A DNA stretch of 64,000 nucleotides from Nocardia abscessus (GCF_015477775.1 NZ_JADLQO010000017.1:62001-126000); one strand, 5' to 3'. Positions 1 to 9,645 are shown, counted from the first letter of the stretch. Made by a program: numbers and translations. Notes: a model not told the origin generated them from the sequence alone.

Positions 1-1020
1 AGCACCCAGGATGTCGAGAACCTTGTCCGAGGTGTAGAACGGCGCGAGGCGTTCGCGGATCAGCCCGGCGAGCACACCGTCTCGCTTCGCGCCCTCGATG
101 ACCGCCGGGCCGTAGCGCAGGATCTCCTTGGCGATGTCGTCACCGGTGAGCCCGAGTTCGGGCAGCATGGCGGCCAGGGTGTAATCGCCGTACTTGGTGA
201 AGAACACCTCGACGCACTCGTCCACGAGCAGCCCGAAGTACTCCTTCTCGCGGGTGGTGACCGCGATTTCGTAGCACAGCAGCGCCAGCTCGTTGAGGTC
301 CTTCTGGGTGAGGTAGTCGCGCAGCCCGCTGACCGGTTCGTCGGCGTGCAGATCCCAGAACTCCATCGCGGCGTCGTGCACCGGCGCGTCGCGCAGCATT
401 TCCCGGATGGCGTTGTTGGTGCGCTTGAGCGCGAACAGCGCGCCCTTGCCCGCCAGATCGCCGACGAAGGTGCTGTCGGCGGCGACCTTCTTGGCACGGT
501 TGGCCGCGGACTGGCCCAGCGACATCAGCGACGAGACGCCCGGGATCTTCTCGGCGCGCTCCCGGTTGGCCTGCATGAAGTCGTTGATCAGCTTGTCCAC
601 GAACTTCGAGGCGACGGTGGCCACCAGCGGGCTCTCGGTGAGCCGGTCCAGGATGCGCTCCTGCGCCTGGTGCATGCCGAAGATCTTCTCCAGCAGCGCC
701 TCGACCGGCTCGCGTTCGACCACCTCGCCGAGCCGGTAGTCGTGGTTGGCGGCGATGTGGTCGTAGATGGAGTCGGCGAACACCCCGACCATGTCGGCGA
801 TCACCGGGCTGCCACCGATCAGCTCGACGATGGTGCGGACGGTCTGCTTGGCCTGCTCGATCTCGACGACGTCGCGGAAGACCAGCGTGTCGGCGACGGC
901 GAGCACCGCTTCGGTGTCGCGTGCGATCACCTCGGCGAAACGCTCACCACTGACCTCGGCGAGCAGGAATTCCACCTGGGCGTCCAATAGCCGTTCGGCG
1001 ATCTCACGCGGCTCGCTCAT
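1..1020 (-). CDS. Conserved protein of unknown function (partial, C-terminus beyond window)
   Basis: An open frame of 340 codons starts at an ATG at 1020 (MSEPREIAERLLDAQ) and runs off the left edge with no stop. The visible protein is acidic, looks almost wholly alpha-helical, and has no signal peptide, clear membrane span or catalytic motif. Several blocks are amphipathic, for example around FADSIYDHIAANHDY and LVDECVEVFFTKYGDY. It lies 43 bp downstream of the 1064-1582 gene on the same strand, so the two are probably co-transcribed. I do not recognise a family. Codon use matches the neighbours, so it looks native. Confidence 0.8.
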   Translation of the reverse strand, partial: MSEPREIAERLLDAQVEFLLAEVSGERFAEVIARDTEAVLAVADTLVFRDVVEIEQAKQTVRTIVELIGGSPVIADMVGVFADSIYDHIAANHDYRLGEVVEREPVEALLEKIFGMHQAQERILDRLTESPLVATVASKFVDKLINDFMQANRERAEKIPGVSSLMSLGQSAANRAKKVAADSTFVGDLAGKGALFALKRTNNAIREMLRDAPVHDAAMEFWDLHADEPVSGLRDYLTQKDLNELALLCYEIAVTTREKEYFGLLVDECVEVFFTKYGDYTLAAMLPELGLTGDDIAKEILRYGPAVIEGAKRDGVLAGLIRERLAPFYTSDKVLDILGA

Positions 1021-1063
1021 CGAATTCCACCCATCACTGCTCGTCCGGCGCGGCCGGCCGGGA

Positions 1064-1582
1064 TCACGGTTGGTTCGGGTCGACGTCGTTGTCGCGCAAC
1101 GATTTCCGTATCCGGTCCAGCCGCTCACGCGCGGCCTTCTCGCGCGCCTGCCATTGTTCGTCCACGCTGCGCCCCGCGGGAGTCTGCCGGTCGAGTTCGT
1201 CCATCCCCTGCGCGGTGCCGTAGCGCTGCTCGACCTTATCGCGAACTGACTCGAAAGTAGGAACGCCGGAGGTCGAATATCCGCCGCTCGCGGCGGCACT
1301 CGGCATACCCGGCGGCGGTACCGGTACCGCCGGTACCGCGGAAGTGCCGCCGACCTGGCCGGATATCTCCGTCGCCTGCCCGGGAGGCGGGGGCACGCGG
1401 GGCGCAGTGGCAGGAGTCACATCCGGAGCGGCGATCGCATCACCCGTCTCCACCAGCCCCATCAGCGCCGCGTGGACCGCCGCGAACCCGGGGCGCGCCG
1501 CCGTCGCGACCAGCAGGACACCTGCCAGCTCCGCGTCGGACAGGCCGGCCAACCGGCTCACGATCTCGCTGTCGTCACTCAT
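1064..1582 (-). CDS. Hypothetical protein with proline-rich linker
   Basis: 172 residues from an ATG. Three parts are visible: an N-terminal helical segment of about 50 residues (MSDDSEIVSRLAGLSDAEL), a low-complexity Pro/Ala/Gly/Val linker at about 55-105, and a strongly charged C-terminal helix at about 108-165 (Arg/Glu/Asp-rich, likely coiled coil). There is no signal peptide or membrane segment. The layout suits an adaptor or scaffold, but no function can be given. It is followed 43 bp later by the unknown gene at the window edge, suggesting a two-gene unit. Confidence 0.75.
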   Translation of the reverse strand: MSDDSEIVSRLAGLSDAELAGVLLVATAARPGFAAVHAALMGLVETGDAIAAPDVTPATAPRVPPPPGQATEISGQVGGTSAVPAVPVPPPGMPSAAASGGYSTSGVPTFESVRDKVEQRYGTAQGMDELDRQTPAGRSVDEQWQAREKAARERLDRIRKSLRDNDVDPNQP

Positions 1583-1621
1583 ACCGCCAGGCTACGCAGC
1601 CGCGACCGGACCGCACGCGGT

Positions 1622-2395
1622 TCACGACCGCACCTGCGCGCCCGCCCACTCGCGCACGAGGTCGTACCAGGTCGAGCCGCCGACGACGATCAGGTCGTTG
1701 TGCCCGGCGCCGGGAAAGACGACGAGCCGTTTCGGCTCCCGCGCCGCGGCGTAAAGCCGTTGCGCGTGCCGCAGCGGCAGCAGTTCGTCCTGGTCGCCGT
1801 GCATGATCAGGACCGGAGCGCGCAGCGCGCGGATGCGGCGTTCGTTCGGATAGGCGTTCGGGACCAGTGGTGCGGGCAGGAACGGATACACCGACCGAGC
1901 GGCGTCGCGAAGGCCGGTGAAGGTGGACATGAGCATCACTCCGGCGGGCGGATGGTGCTGCGCCAGCTCGAGGACGACGCCGCCGCCGAGCGACTTGCCC
2001 AGGTACAGCACCCGGGCTGGGTCGACCCCGGGTTGGGCCAGCAATGCCTCGCGCGCGGCACGGGCGTCGAGGTATGTGCCCCGCTCGGTGGGCTTCCCGG
2101 TGCTGCGCCCGTACCCGCGGTAGTCGAAGGCCAGTACATCGAAACCGGCCTCGGTGAGCAACGCGAAGATCGGCACCCGGTCGCCGATGTTGCCCGCGTT
2201 GCCGTGCGCGAACAGGATGTGCCCGACCGAATCCCGCGCGGGCATCCACCAGGCGTGCACGATCTCCCCGTCCGAGGTGGGCAGGGAGAGATCGGCGTAC
2301 TCCATGCCGAGCAGCGCCGGGGTCTGCAGCACGGTCCGCTCCGGTAGGTAGGTCAGCGCGTTGAGGATCGGACTGGCCGGGTGTCGCATGCTCAC
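1622..2395 (-). CDS. Alpha/beta hydrolase (BEM46/ABHD13-like serine hydrolase)
   Basis: About 257 residues. The fold is shown by the oxyanion segment LFAHGNAGNIGDRV near residue 62, the DYRGYGRSTG strand-loop near 91, the nucleophile elbow GKSLGG (Ser at about 135), the acid in HGDQDELLP (Asp at about 203) and the histidine in GAGHND (about 232), so the catalytic triad is complete. I chose the GTG at 2395 because AGGAG lies 7 nt upstream; an ATG two codons later is the alternative. No signal peptide, so probably cytosolic. It lies 107 bp downstream of pheT on the same strand. The substrate cannot be predicted. Confidence 0.88.
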   Translation of the reverse strand: MSMRHPASPILNALTYLPERTVLQTPALLGMEYADLSLPTSDGEIVHAWWMPARDSVGHILFAHGNAGNIGDRVPIFALLTEAGFDVLAFDYRGYGRSTGKPTERGTYLDARAAREALLAQPGVDPARVLYLGKSLGGGVVLELAQHHPPAGVMLMSTFTGLRDAARSVYPFLPAPLVPNAYPNERRIRALRAPVLIMHGDQDELLPLRHAQRLYAAAREPKRLVVFPGAGHNDLIVVGGSTWYDLVREWAGAQVRS

Positions 2396-2502
2396 GTTCT
2401 TACTCCTGGGCGAGCGAGACCAGGGCGAGGGGTGCCGCAATACCGGTCGAGCCGTCCCGGCCCACGCGTCCCGCGCGGGCGCATCGGTCGGGCTCCCCCG
2501 GA

Positions 2503-5028
2503 TCAGCTGCGCAGTACCGCACCCACCGCCTCGGCCGCCGCCGCGACGGCCGCGTCGCGCGCCGCACTGGCCTCGTCTTCGGTGAGGGTCCGGTCGGTGG
2601 CGCGGAAACGCAGGGCATAGGTGAGCGACTTTCGGCCCTCGCCCGCCTGGGCGCCCTCGTACACGTCGAACAGCGCGATGTCCTCCAGCAGCTCGCCGCC
2701 GCCGGTACACAGCGCGGCCTGGACGGACGCCGCCGGAATCGTCTTCTCGACACTCACCGAGACGTCCTGCAGCACCGCGGGGAACGGCGACACCGTCGGC
2801 ACCGGCCGGGCTTCCCGCAGCGGCAACGCGTCCAGGTCGAGCTCGACGGCGCAGGTGCGCGCGGGCAGACCGGAACGTTCCAGCACGGCGGGGTGCAGTT
2901 CACCCGCGTAGCCGACGACCGTTCCGTCGACCACCAGCTCGGCACAACGGCCGGGGTGCCAGGGCAGATGCGCCACCGGACGGCGCTCGATGGTCACACC
3001 CGCCGCGTCGGCGACGGCGTCGGCGAGCGCGAACGCGTCGGCGGCCTCGACCGGACGGCCCGGTCCCCAGGGCCCGCGCGGCTCGCGGCGTCCGGTGAGG
3101 ACGGCGGCCACATGCACCGGCTGGTGGGGCAGCGAATCGAGCAGTTCGGCGATCTCGTCGTCGGTGGGACGCCGGTCCACCGGAAGCGGCTCGACCGCCC
3201 TGGTGTTCGCCCCGGGCAGCACGACCTGCGCGATGCCGTAGATGGCGAGATCGCGCGCCCCCCGCGAGATGTTGCGGGCGGCCACCTCGAGCAGACCGGG
3301 CAGCAGTGTGGTGGCCAGCTCGGAACGCTCCACGTCCAGCGGGTTCACCACCTTGGTGGTGACGCGGCGCGGATCGTCGGCGTCCAGACCCCAGGTGTCG
3401 AACACCCCGGCGGGCAGGAACACCGGCGGCGGAACCTCCACGGCCCCCGCGAACGCCAGCGCGCGGCTGACGGCGCGGCGCCGGCGCTGGGCCGGCGTGA
3501 GCCCCCGCCCGGCCGGTGCGGCGGGCAGCACGGAGGGGATCTGCTCCAAGCCCTCCAGCCGCAGCACCTCTTCCACCAGGTCGGCGGGCTGGGCCAGGTC
3601 GGGCCGCCAGCTCGGCGGAGTCACCACCAGCTGACCGTGTCCGGTCTCGCTGACGCCGACCTCGACCGTGCAGCCGATCTGGGCCAGGCGGCGCGCCGAT
3701 GTCCCGGTCGGGTAGGTGACGCCCGCGACGCGGTCGGCCAAGTCGATGTCCATGCGAATGGGCTCGGCGGCGGGAACCGGAATGCGGATGTCGGTGAGCA
3801 CCGGTTCCACGGTGCCCCCTGCGATGTCGGCGAGCAGGGCGGCCGCCCGATCGAGGGCGGCGACGTTGATCTCCGGATCGACGACCCGCTCGTACCGCTT
3901 TCCCGCCTCGGAGACCAGCTTGTGCCTGCGCGCGGTCCGGTAGACCAGCAGCGGATTCCAGGTGGCCGCCTCGAGCAGGATGTCGGTGCTCTCCGCGCCG
4001 ACCTCGGTGCTCGCCCCGCCCATCACGCCGGCCAGCGAGACGACGCCGGAATCGTCGGCGATCACCACGTCCTCGGCGTCGAGGGCGCGCTCCACATCGT
4101 CCAGGGTGCGCAGCGTCTCACCCTTGTTCGCGGCGCGGACCACCAAGCCGCCCGACACCTTCGCCGCGTCGAAGGCGTGCAGCGGTTGCCCCAGCTCGAG
4201 CATCACGTAGTTGGTGACGTCCACCGCGGGCGAGATCGGACGCACGCCCGACAGCAGCAGCCTGCGCTGCAACCACCAGGGGCTGACCGCCTTCGGATCG
4301 ATGCCGGTGACCCGGCGTGCCGCGAAACGGGTGCACTGCGAATCCGGCTCGACCCGGATCGACCAGGCCTCCTGCTCGTGATCGGGCAGGGTCCGCACCG
4401 CGGGGTCGGCGTACTCGAGATCGAAACCGCAGGCCAGTTCGCGGGCCAGGCCGCGCGCCGAGAAGCAGTAGCCGCGATCGGGCGTGATGTTCAGCTCGAT
4501 GACGGTGTCGTCGAGACCGAGCAGCGCGTTGGCGTCGGTGCCCGGCTCGGCGGTGCCCGGCTCCAGCACCAGGATGCCGGAATGGTCCTTGCCGATACCC
4601 AGTTCGGCGACCGAGCAGATCATCCCGTTGGAGACGTGACCGTAGGTTTTGCGCGAGGCGATCTGGAAGCCGCCGGGCAGTACGCCGCCGGGCAGCACCA
4701 CGACCACCAGGTCACCGACCTCGAAATTCCGTGCACCGCAGACGATCTCTTGCAAGTCGGGCTTGCCGATGTCCACCTTGCAGAACCGGATCGGCTTCTT
4801 GAACTCGGTCAACTCGGTGATCTCGGCCACCCGGCCGACCACCAGCGGCGGCTCACCGCCCGCTTCCGCGGCGCTCCCCTGCGGGCCCGCGACGCGCTGG
4901 AGCTTGTCGACCTCTTCGACTTCCAGCCCGACCCGGACGAATCCGGCGTCGAGCTCCTCCGGCGTCACCGACCACTCCGGGTTGGTGCGCTGGATGATGT
5001 CGGTCAGCCAGGACTGCGCTACTCGCAC
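2503..5028 (-). CDS. pheT: Phenylalanine--tRNA ligase beta subunit
   Basis: 841 residues, typical for bacterial PheT; with PheS it forms the alpha2-beta2 enzyme that charges tRNA-Phe. In order: an N-terminal segment (MRVAQSWLTDIIQ), an EMAP/OB tRNA-binding domain (about 45-155, IVCGARNFEVGDLV), B3/B4 editing and B5 domains (RPISPAVDVTNYVMLELGQPLHAFD near 240), a catalytic-like core, and the C-terminal anticodon-binding FDX-ACB domain (about 750-841, FPAVLQDVSVSVEK). The start is GTG. It follows pheS by 33 bp in the usual pheST operon. Confidence 0.98.
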   Translation of the reverse strand: MRVAQSWLTDIIQRTNPEWSVTPEELDAGFVRVGLEVEEVDKLQRVAGPQGSAAEAGGEPPLVVGRVAEITELTEFKKPIRFCKVDIGKPDLQEIVCGARNFEVGDLVVVVLPGGVLPGGFQIASRKTYGHVSNGMICSVAELGIGKDHSGILVLEPGTAEPGTDANALLGLDDTVIELNITPDRGYCFSARGLARELACGFDLEYADPAVRTLPDHEQEAWSIRVEPDSQCTRFAARRVTGIDPKAVSPWWLQRRLLLSGVRPISPAVDVTNYVMLELGQPLHAFDAAKVSGGLVVRAANKGETLRTLDDVERALDAEDVVIADDSGVVSLAGVMGGASTEVGAESTDILLEAATWNPLLVYRTARRHKLVSEAGKRYERVVDPEINVAALDRAAALLADIAGGTVEPVLTDIRIPVPAAEPIRMDIDLADRVAGVTYPTGTSARRLAQIGCTVEVGVSETGHGQLVVTPPSWRPDLAQPADLVEEVLRLEGLEQIPSVLPAAPAGRGLTPAQRRRRAVSRALAFAGAVEVPPPVFLPAGVFDTWGLDADDPRRVTTKVVNPLDVERSELATTLLPGLLEVAARNISRGARDLAIYGIAQVVLPGANTRAVEPLPVDRRPTDDEIAELLDSLPHQPVHVAAVLTGRREPRGPWGPGRPVEAADAFALADAVADAAGVTIERRPVAHLPWHPGRCAELVVDGTVVGYAGELHPAVLERSGLPARTCAVELDLDALPLREARPVPTVSPFPAVLQDVSVSVEKTIPAASVQAALCTGGGELLEDIALFDVYEGAQAGEGRKSLTYALRFRATDRTLTEDEASAARDAAVAAAAEAVGAVLRS

Positions 5029-5061
5029 TTGTCGTTTCGCTCTCTCGATCGAAGGGTGGGG

Positions 5062-6123
5062 TCAGGACCGGATACCGAAGGGCAGCGTGAAGCGCACGTC
5101 GCCCTCGACGATGTCACGCATGTCCGGGATGCCGTTGCGGAACTGCAGCGTCCGCTCCAGGCCCATGCCGAACGCGAATCCGCTGTACACCTCGGGATCG
5201 ATCCCGCTGGCGATCAGCACCTTCGGGTTCACCATGCCGCAGCCGCCCCATTCGACCCAGCCCGCACCGCCCTTCTTGTCCGGGAACCACACGTCCACCT
5301 CGGCGGAGGGTTCGGTGAACGGGAAGTAGTTGGGACGCATGCGGGTGCGGGTGTCCGGTCCGAACAGCGCCCTGGCGAACGCGTCGAGAGTGCCGCGCAG
5401 ATGCGCCATGGTCAGGCCCTTGTCCACCGCCAAGCCCTCGACCTGTGAGAACACCGGGGTGTGCGTGGCGTCCAGCTCGTCGGTGCGGAAGGTGCGACCC
5501 GGGCAGACCACATAGATCGGCAGGTCGCGTTCCAGCATCGAGCGCACCTGCACCGGCGAGGTGTGCGTGCGCAGCACCTGACGCGAGCCCTCCGGCGCGA
5601 TGTGGAAGGTGTCCTGCATGGTGCGCGCCGGATGGTCGGGCAGGAAGTTCAGCGCGTCGAAGTTGAAGTGCTCGGTCTCCACCTCGGGACCCTCGGCGAC
5701 CTCCCAGCCCATCGCGACGAACACGTCGGCGACTCGCTCGGAGATGACCGTGATCGGGTGCCGGGCACCGACCGCCACGCGGCGAGCGGGCAGCGTCACA
5801 TCGATCGCTTCGGCGACCAGCACGGCGGCATCGCGCTCGGCGAGCAACGTGGCGCGGCGGGCCTCGAACGCCTCCGACACCCTGGACCTGGCAACGTTCA
5901 CCCGCTTGCCCGCGTCGGCCTTCTCCGACTTGGGCAGACTGCCCAGCGCGCGTTGCGCCAGAGCCAGCGGCGCCTTGCCGCCGAGGTGCTCGGTTTTCGC
6001 GACCGCGAGCGCATCCAGGTCGGCGGCAGCGGCGAACGCCTTCTCGGCGGCCGCCGCGGCCGCGGCCAGTGCCTCCTCGGTCAGCGCTGCGTTCTGCTCG
6101 CCTGCGTCGATGTCGTCGGCCAC
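5062..6123 (-). CDS. pheS: Phenylalanine--tRNA ligase alpha subunit
   Basis: About 353 residues from a GTG at 6123 (VADDIDAGEQNAAL). It has the N-terminal coiled coil (about 15-90, Ala/Lys/Glu-rich) and the class II synthetase core: motif 1 around HPITVISERVADVFVAMGW, motif 2 around RTHTSPVQVRSML and CPGRTFRTDELDATHTPVFSQ, motif 3 in the GFAFGMGLERTLQFR segment near the end. The open frame continues upstream to 6414, but that extension is Arg-rich and lacks family similarity. The GTG fits the usual family length of about 340-350. First gene of pheS-pheT. Confidence 0.97.
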   Translation of the reverse strand: MADDIDAGEQNAALTEEALAAAAAAAEKAFAAAADLDALAVAKTEHLGGKAPLALAQRALGSLPKSEKADAGKRVNVARSRVSEAFEARRATLLAERDAAVLVAEAIDVTLPARRVAVGARHPITVISERVADVFVAMGWEVAEGPEVETEHFNFDALNFLPDHPARTMQDTFHIAPEGSRQVLRTHTSPVQVRSMLERDLPIYVVCPGRTFRTDELDATHTPVFSQVEGLAVDKGLTMAHLRGTLDAFARALFGPDTRTRMRPNYFPFTEPSAEVDVWFPDKKGGAGWVEWGGCGMVNPKVLIASGIDPEVYSGFAFGMGLERTLQFRNGIPDMRDIVEGDVRFTLPFGIRS

Positions 6124-6436
6124 GATGCTCCGTCTCTCCCCTGGGGATCGATTCGCGGGCACAGCTGATCGCCGACCCGCATTGCTGCTGGTCGCATCGT
6201 ATTCGATGCCTCGGGCGCGATTCACGCGGATTACCCGCCTGTACAGACCAGACGGTCTGTCGAGTGCGGCCGATCCGCCTCCTGCACGGCACGACGATAC
6301 GGAGACCGGATCCGATCGCCCAGGTCGTCGGCGTTCCGCGGAGCGCATCGGGACCCGGGCGGAACGACCGGTCGCCGCACATGCACAAATGCGCCCCTCC
6401 CCGTGCCGGAGCACAGCGAGAGGCGCACGGATCGGG

Positions 6437-7864
6437 TCAGTTCGCGGCCGTGACCCGCCTCGGCAACAGCAGCGAGGTCAGCGCGCCCGCCGCGACGATC
6501 GCCGCGCCGACCCACACCGCGGGCACCAGGCCGTCCACGAAGCTCTGCGGCCCCAGGTAGGAACCCGAGCCGGCGAACACCGAGGCCAGCACCGCCACGC
6601 CCATCGCGACGCCCACCTCGCGGACCGTGTTGTTGGTACCCGAGGCCATGGCCTGGTCCTCCGCCGTCGCGCTGGCCATCACGATGGTCGAGGCGGGCGC
6701 GAAGGTCAGTCCCATGCCGACGCCCGCGAGCAGGAACGGTGCGACGTACGCGCCGTAGTCGACCTCTACCGTGGTGATCGCGGCCATCCAGGCCAGCGCG
6801 GCGGCCAGCAGCACCTGACCGGTGGTGATCAACGTGCGCGCACCCACCCGATCGACCAGCAGACCCGCGATCGGCGCGACCACCATCGGCGCCATGGTCC
6901 ACGGCATGGTGCGCACGCCCGATTCCAGCGGGCTGTAACCCTGCACCACCTGGAAATACTGCGCGAGCAGGAAGATCGAACCGAACACGCCGACCGAGAA
7001 GGCGAAGCCGACCACGTTGCTCACGCTGAACGCCCGGGAACGGAACAACCGCAGCGGCAGCATCGGCTCGGGCACCCGCAGTTCCCAGACGACCAGCGCG
7101 ACCAGCAGCACGGCGCCGCCGACCAGCGCGGACAGCACGCTCGCCGAAGTCCAGCCGTCGTCGGCGCCGTGGATGACGCCCCACACGATCGCGAGCACGC
7201 CGCCCGCCGACAGCAGCAGCCCGGCCGGGTCGAGGCGGCGGCTGCGGCCGTGCGATTCGGCGAGCACCCGCGCGGCGAACGGCAGCACGACCAACCCGAG
7301 CGGCACGTTGAGCCAGAAGATCCACTGCCAGCTCAGCCCCTCGACCACCGCGCCACCGACCAGCGGGCCGAGCGCGACGCCGAGCCCGGCGATGCCGCCC
7401 CAGATCCCGATGGCCGCGTTGCGCATCCGTTCCGAGACGGCCGCGGACAACAGGGTCAGCGACAGCGGCATCACGGCGGCCGCGCCGAAGCCCTGCACCG
7501 CCCGCGCCGCGATCAGCATGCCAGGTCCGGCCGCGAGTGCGCATGCCGCGGACGCCAGTGTGAACAGGGCAATGCCGAGCAGGAAGATCCGGCGCCTGCC
7601 GAGCCGGTCACCGATCGCGGACGCGGTGAGCAGCAGCGAGGCGAACGACAGCGTGTAGGCGTTGACGAACCACTGCAGGTCGGCCAGCGAAGCGCCCAGC
7701 TCGGTGCGGATCACCGGCAGCGCGTTCGTCACCACGAGGTTGTCCAGCGTGACCATGAACATCGGGGTACCGACCGCGGCCAGTACGGCGGCGAGCCTGC
7801 GACCGCCGATCGTGGTCGCGGGCGGCACGACAGGCGCCGTGGCGAGTGGAAGGGTCTCGGTCAT
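6437..7864 (-). CDS. MFS drug exporter, DHA2 (EmrB/QacA) type, 14 TM
   Basis: 475 residues, strongly hydrophobic, with about 14 membrane spans. The MFS motif A is present as GDRLGRRRIFLLG after TM2, and the antiporter motif C as GLGVALGPLVGG in TM5. The N-terminus has DNLVVTNALPVIRTELG, the characteristic TM1 D-x-x-(I/V)-V-N-x-A-L-P signature of DHA2 proton antiporters. It starts at an ATG with AAGGA 7 nt upstream. It is divergent from a TetR regulator across a region holding two copies of a 13-bp repeat, so local repression and induction by an exported compound is likely. The substrate is unknown. Confidence 0.93.
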   Translation of the reverse strand: MTETLPLATAPVVPPATTIGGRRLAAVLAAVGTPMFMVTLDNLVVTNALPVIRTELGASLADLQWFVNAYTLSFASLLLTASAIGDRLGRRRIFLLGIALFTLASAACALAAGPGMLIAARAVQGFGAAAVMPLSLTLLSAAVSERMRNAAIGIWGGIAGLGVALGPLVGGAVVEGLSWQWIFWLNVPLGLVVLPFAARVLAESHGRSRRLDPAGLLLSAGGVLAIVWGVIHGADDGWTSASVLSALVGGAVLLVALVVWELRVPEPMLPLRLFRSRAFSVSNVVGFAFSVGVFGSIFLLAQYFQVVQGYSPLESGVRTMPWTMAPMVVAPIAGLLVDRVGARTLITTGQVLLAAALAWMAAITTVEVDYGAYVAPFLLAGVGMGLTFAPASTIVMASATAEDQAMASGTNNTVREVGVAMGVAVLASVFAGSGSYLGPQSFVDGLVPAVWVGAAIVAAGALTSLLLPRRVTAAN

Positions 7865-7881
7865 ATCCAGTCCTTGTTGTA

Positions 7882-7927
7882 ATCGACTGATAACTAATGT
7901 CCAGAACAGTATGCATCGACTGATAAC
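7882..7927. promoter_or_regulatory. Duplicated operator-like repeat between exporter and TetR gene
   Basis: ATCGACTGATAAC occurs twice as an exact direct repeat, at 7882-7894 and 7915-7927, 33 bp start to start. It is AT-richer than its surroundings and falls between the exporter start (7864) and the chosen TetR start (7967). Each copy contains the imperfect palindrome ATC-GACT-GAT. This is the position expected for a TetR-family operator controlling both divergent promoters. Binding by the adjacent regulator is inferred. Confidence 0.55.
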
Positions 7928-7966
7928 ATGTCAAGACAGACCAGGAACCAGCGAAAACGGAGCACG

Positions 7967-8539
7967 ATGGCGACCAGGACCAGAATGACTGCCGGCGAGC
8001 GAGGCGAGCAGGTACTTCGCGCGGCGGTGTCCGCGTTCGCCGAATCCGGATACGCCGCCACCCGGACCGACGAGATCGCCCGGCGCGCGGGTGTGTCACA
8101 GCCGTACGTGATTCGGCTGTTCGGTACCAAGCAGAACCTGTTCCGTGCGGCCTTGCACCGCGTGTGCGACCGGATCGAGGAGATTTTCCGTACCGCCCGT
8201 ACCGAGGCCGCGCCCGATGCGGGCCCCGAGGAAGCCCTGGCCGCGCTCGGCAACGGCTATTCGGTCTTCCTCGCCGAACGAGAACTGCTCCAGCTGCTGC
8301 TGCACGGCTTCGCCGCCAGCGCGGACCCTGCGATCGGCGACCAGGTCAGGGCCCGATTCGGCGGGATCTACCACCTGATCCGGGAACTCACCGGAACGCC
8401 GGAAACCGAGGCGCGGCGCTTCCTTTCCACCGGGATGCTGCTCACCGTCATGAGCGCGATGCAGGTGGCGGGACCGGACGCGGTGCCCGCGGCATGGGCG
8501 GACGAGATTCTCCAGAACCTGAGCACGCAGGGCGATTGA
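7967..8539 (+). CDS. TetR-family transcriptional regulator
   Basis: 190 residues. The N-terminal helix-turn-helix is clear (GEQVLRAAVSAFAESGYAATRTDEIARRAGVSQPYVIRLFGTKQNLFRAAL, about residues 10-60), followed by an all-helical ligand-binding and dimer domain. I start it at the ATG at 7967 because GGAG lies 5 nt upstream. An in-frame ATG at 7928 has no ribosome binding site and would place the second operator copy directly against the start codon. It is divergent from the DHA2 exporter and is the probable repressor of that gene and itself. Confidence 0.92.
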   Translation: MATRTRMTAGERGEQVLRAAVSAFAESGYAATRTDEIARRAGVSQPYVIRLFGTKQNLFRAALHRVCDRIEEIFRTARTEAAPDAGPEEALAALGNGYSVFLAERELLQLLLHGFAASADPAIGDQVRARFGGIYHLIRELTGTPETEARRFLSTGMLLTVMSAMQVAGPDAVPAAWADEILQNLSTQGD

Positions 8540-8807
8540 CGATCCGGGATCGCTCCGCGAAAGCGCCATTTCCCACCGCGGTTGCACCCATACCAGCCGA
8601 ACCCGCCTCCCGAGCGAAGCATGACCGAGCTTCCCCGGTCCGCCGCGTCCAAGCGGGCCGTCACTCCCCTTGGCGAACCACAACTACCCGTCCACCCGCG
8701 CCCAGCACACCTCAGCCCCAGGGTTTCGAGCGCAGCGAGACCGAGCATGCGCCGTTCGCGGCGAGCCATAGGGGGCCGCGGACATCCAGCGCCGCAGGCG
8801 CTGGAAA

Positions 8808-9605
8808 TCAAACACCATAGCGAACGCGCGAGTTGGCGTAGAGGCAGATCGCGGCGGCAGTGGCCAGATTCAGGCTCTCGGCGCGGCCGCGGATGGGGAT
8901 GCGGATGCGATGGTCGGCGCGGCGCGCGACAGCGGGATCCAAGCCGTGCGCCTCGTTGCCGAACAGCCAGGCGACGGGGGCGGTGAACAATCCGTCGGCG
9001 TCGTCGAGGTCGACTTCGCCGTTCGCCGCCGTCGCCAGGATGGTGATGCCCGCCGCGGCGATCGAATCGAGCGTCTCGGCGACGTCGCGGTGCCGGGCGA
9101 TCGGCACGTGGAAGATGCTGCCCGCGCTGGCCCGCACGCACTTGCCGTTGTGCGGATCGACGGTGTCGCCCGCCAGCACCACACCGTCCGCGCCCACGGA
9201 ATCGGCCACCCGTACGAGCATTCCCGCGTTGCCCGGCTCGGCCATCTCGACCGGAACGGCCAGCATCCGCGGCTGAACGTCGAGGATGTGAGCCAAGGGC
9301 ACGTCGAGCAGATCGCAGACCGCGACCAATCCCGGGGCCGTGACGGTTTCCCCGAGGTGCTGTGCCGCGCGATCACTGACCAGCGTGGTGCGGATCCCCG
9401 TGGCCGCGGCCCCCGCGATCAGCGCGTGGTCGCGTTCGGCGGCGGCCTTCGAGTAGAACAGCTCGTGGACGCGCCCGGTCTCCAGCGCCGCCGCGACCGC
9501 GTTGGCGCCCTCGGCGAGAAATCGTCCCGCTTTGCGGCGCTGTGCGCTGCGCTGCAGCTTCACAGCGGAAACGACCCGTGGATTGCGCTCGCTGAGCGCT
9601 TCCAC
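8808..9605 (-). CDS. SpoU/TrmH-family 2'-O-ribose RNA methyltransferase (TsnR-like)
   Basis: About 265 residues. The N-terminal RNA-binding substrate domain begins with NPRVVSAVKLQRSAQRRKAGRFLAEG. The SPOUT trefoil-knot domain has the family motifs: an early Asn-containing segment (MAEPGNAGMLVR), motif 2 (VAWLFGNEAHGL) and motif 3 (RIPIRGRAESLNLATAAAICLY). Such enzymes methylate rRNA with S-adenosylmethionine. It is the last gene of infC-rpmI-rplT-tsnR, as in mycobacteria (Rv1644). The start is uncertain: GTG at 9605 is used; a TTG at 9635, 10 nt after the rplT stop, is equally possible, and the frame is open further upstream. Confidence 0.9.
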   Translation of the reverse strand: MEALSERNPRVVSAVKLQRSAQRRKAGRFLAEGANAVAAALETGRVHELFYSKAAAERDHALIAGAAATGIRTTLVSDRAAQHLGETVTAPGLVAVCDLLDVPLAHILDVQPRMLAVPVEMAEPGNAGMLVRVADSVGADGVVLAGDTVDPHNGKCVRASAGSIFHVPIARHRDVAETLDSIAAAGITILATAANGEVDLDDADGLFTAPVAWLFGNEAHGLDPAVARRADHRIRIPIRGRAESLNLATAAAICLYANSRVRYGV

Positions 9606-9645
9606 GGGCCGTTCCGAAAGTTGTCCGTGTGCCAACGGATGCGAC

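Noticed and set aside
2893..5448. An 851-codon plus-strand open frame opposite pheT/pheS
   Set aside because: It is His/Gly/Asp/Arg-rich, has no domain, and is the antisense shadow of two unmistakable synthetase genes.
6124..6414. N-terminal extension of pheS
   Set aside because: The frame is open but the extension is Arg/Ser-rich, unlike PheS, and would make the protein about 100 residues too long.
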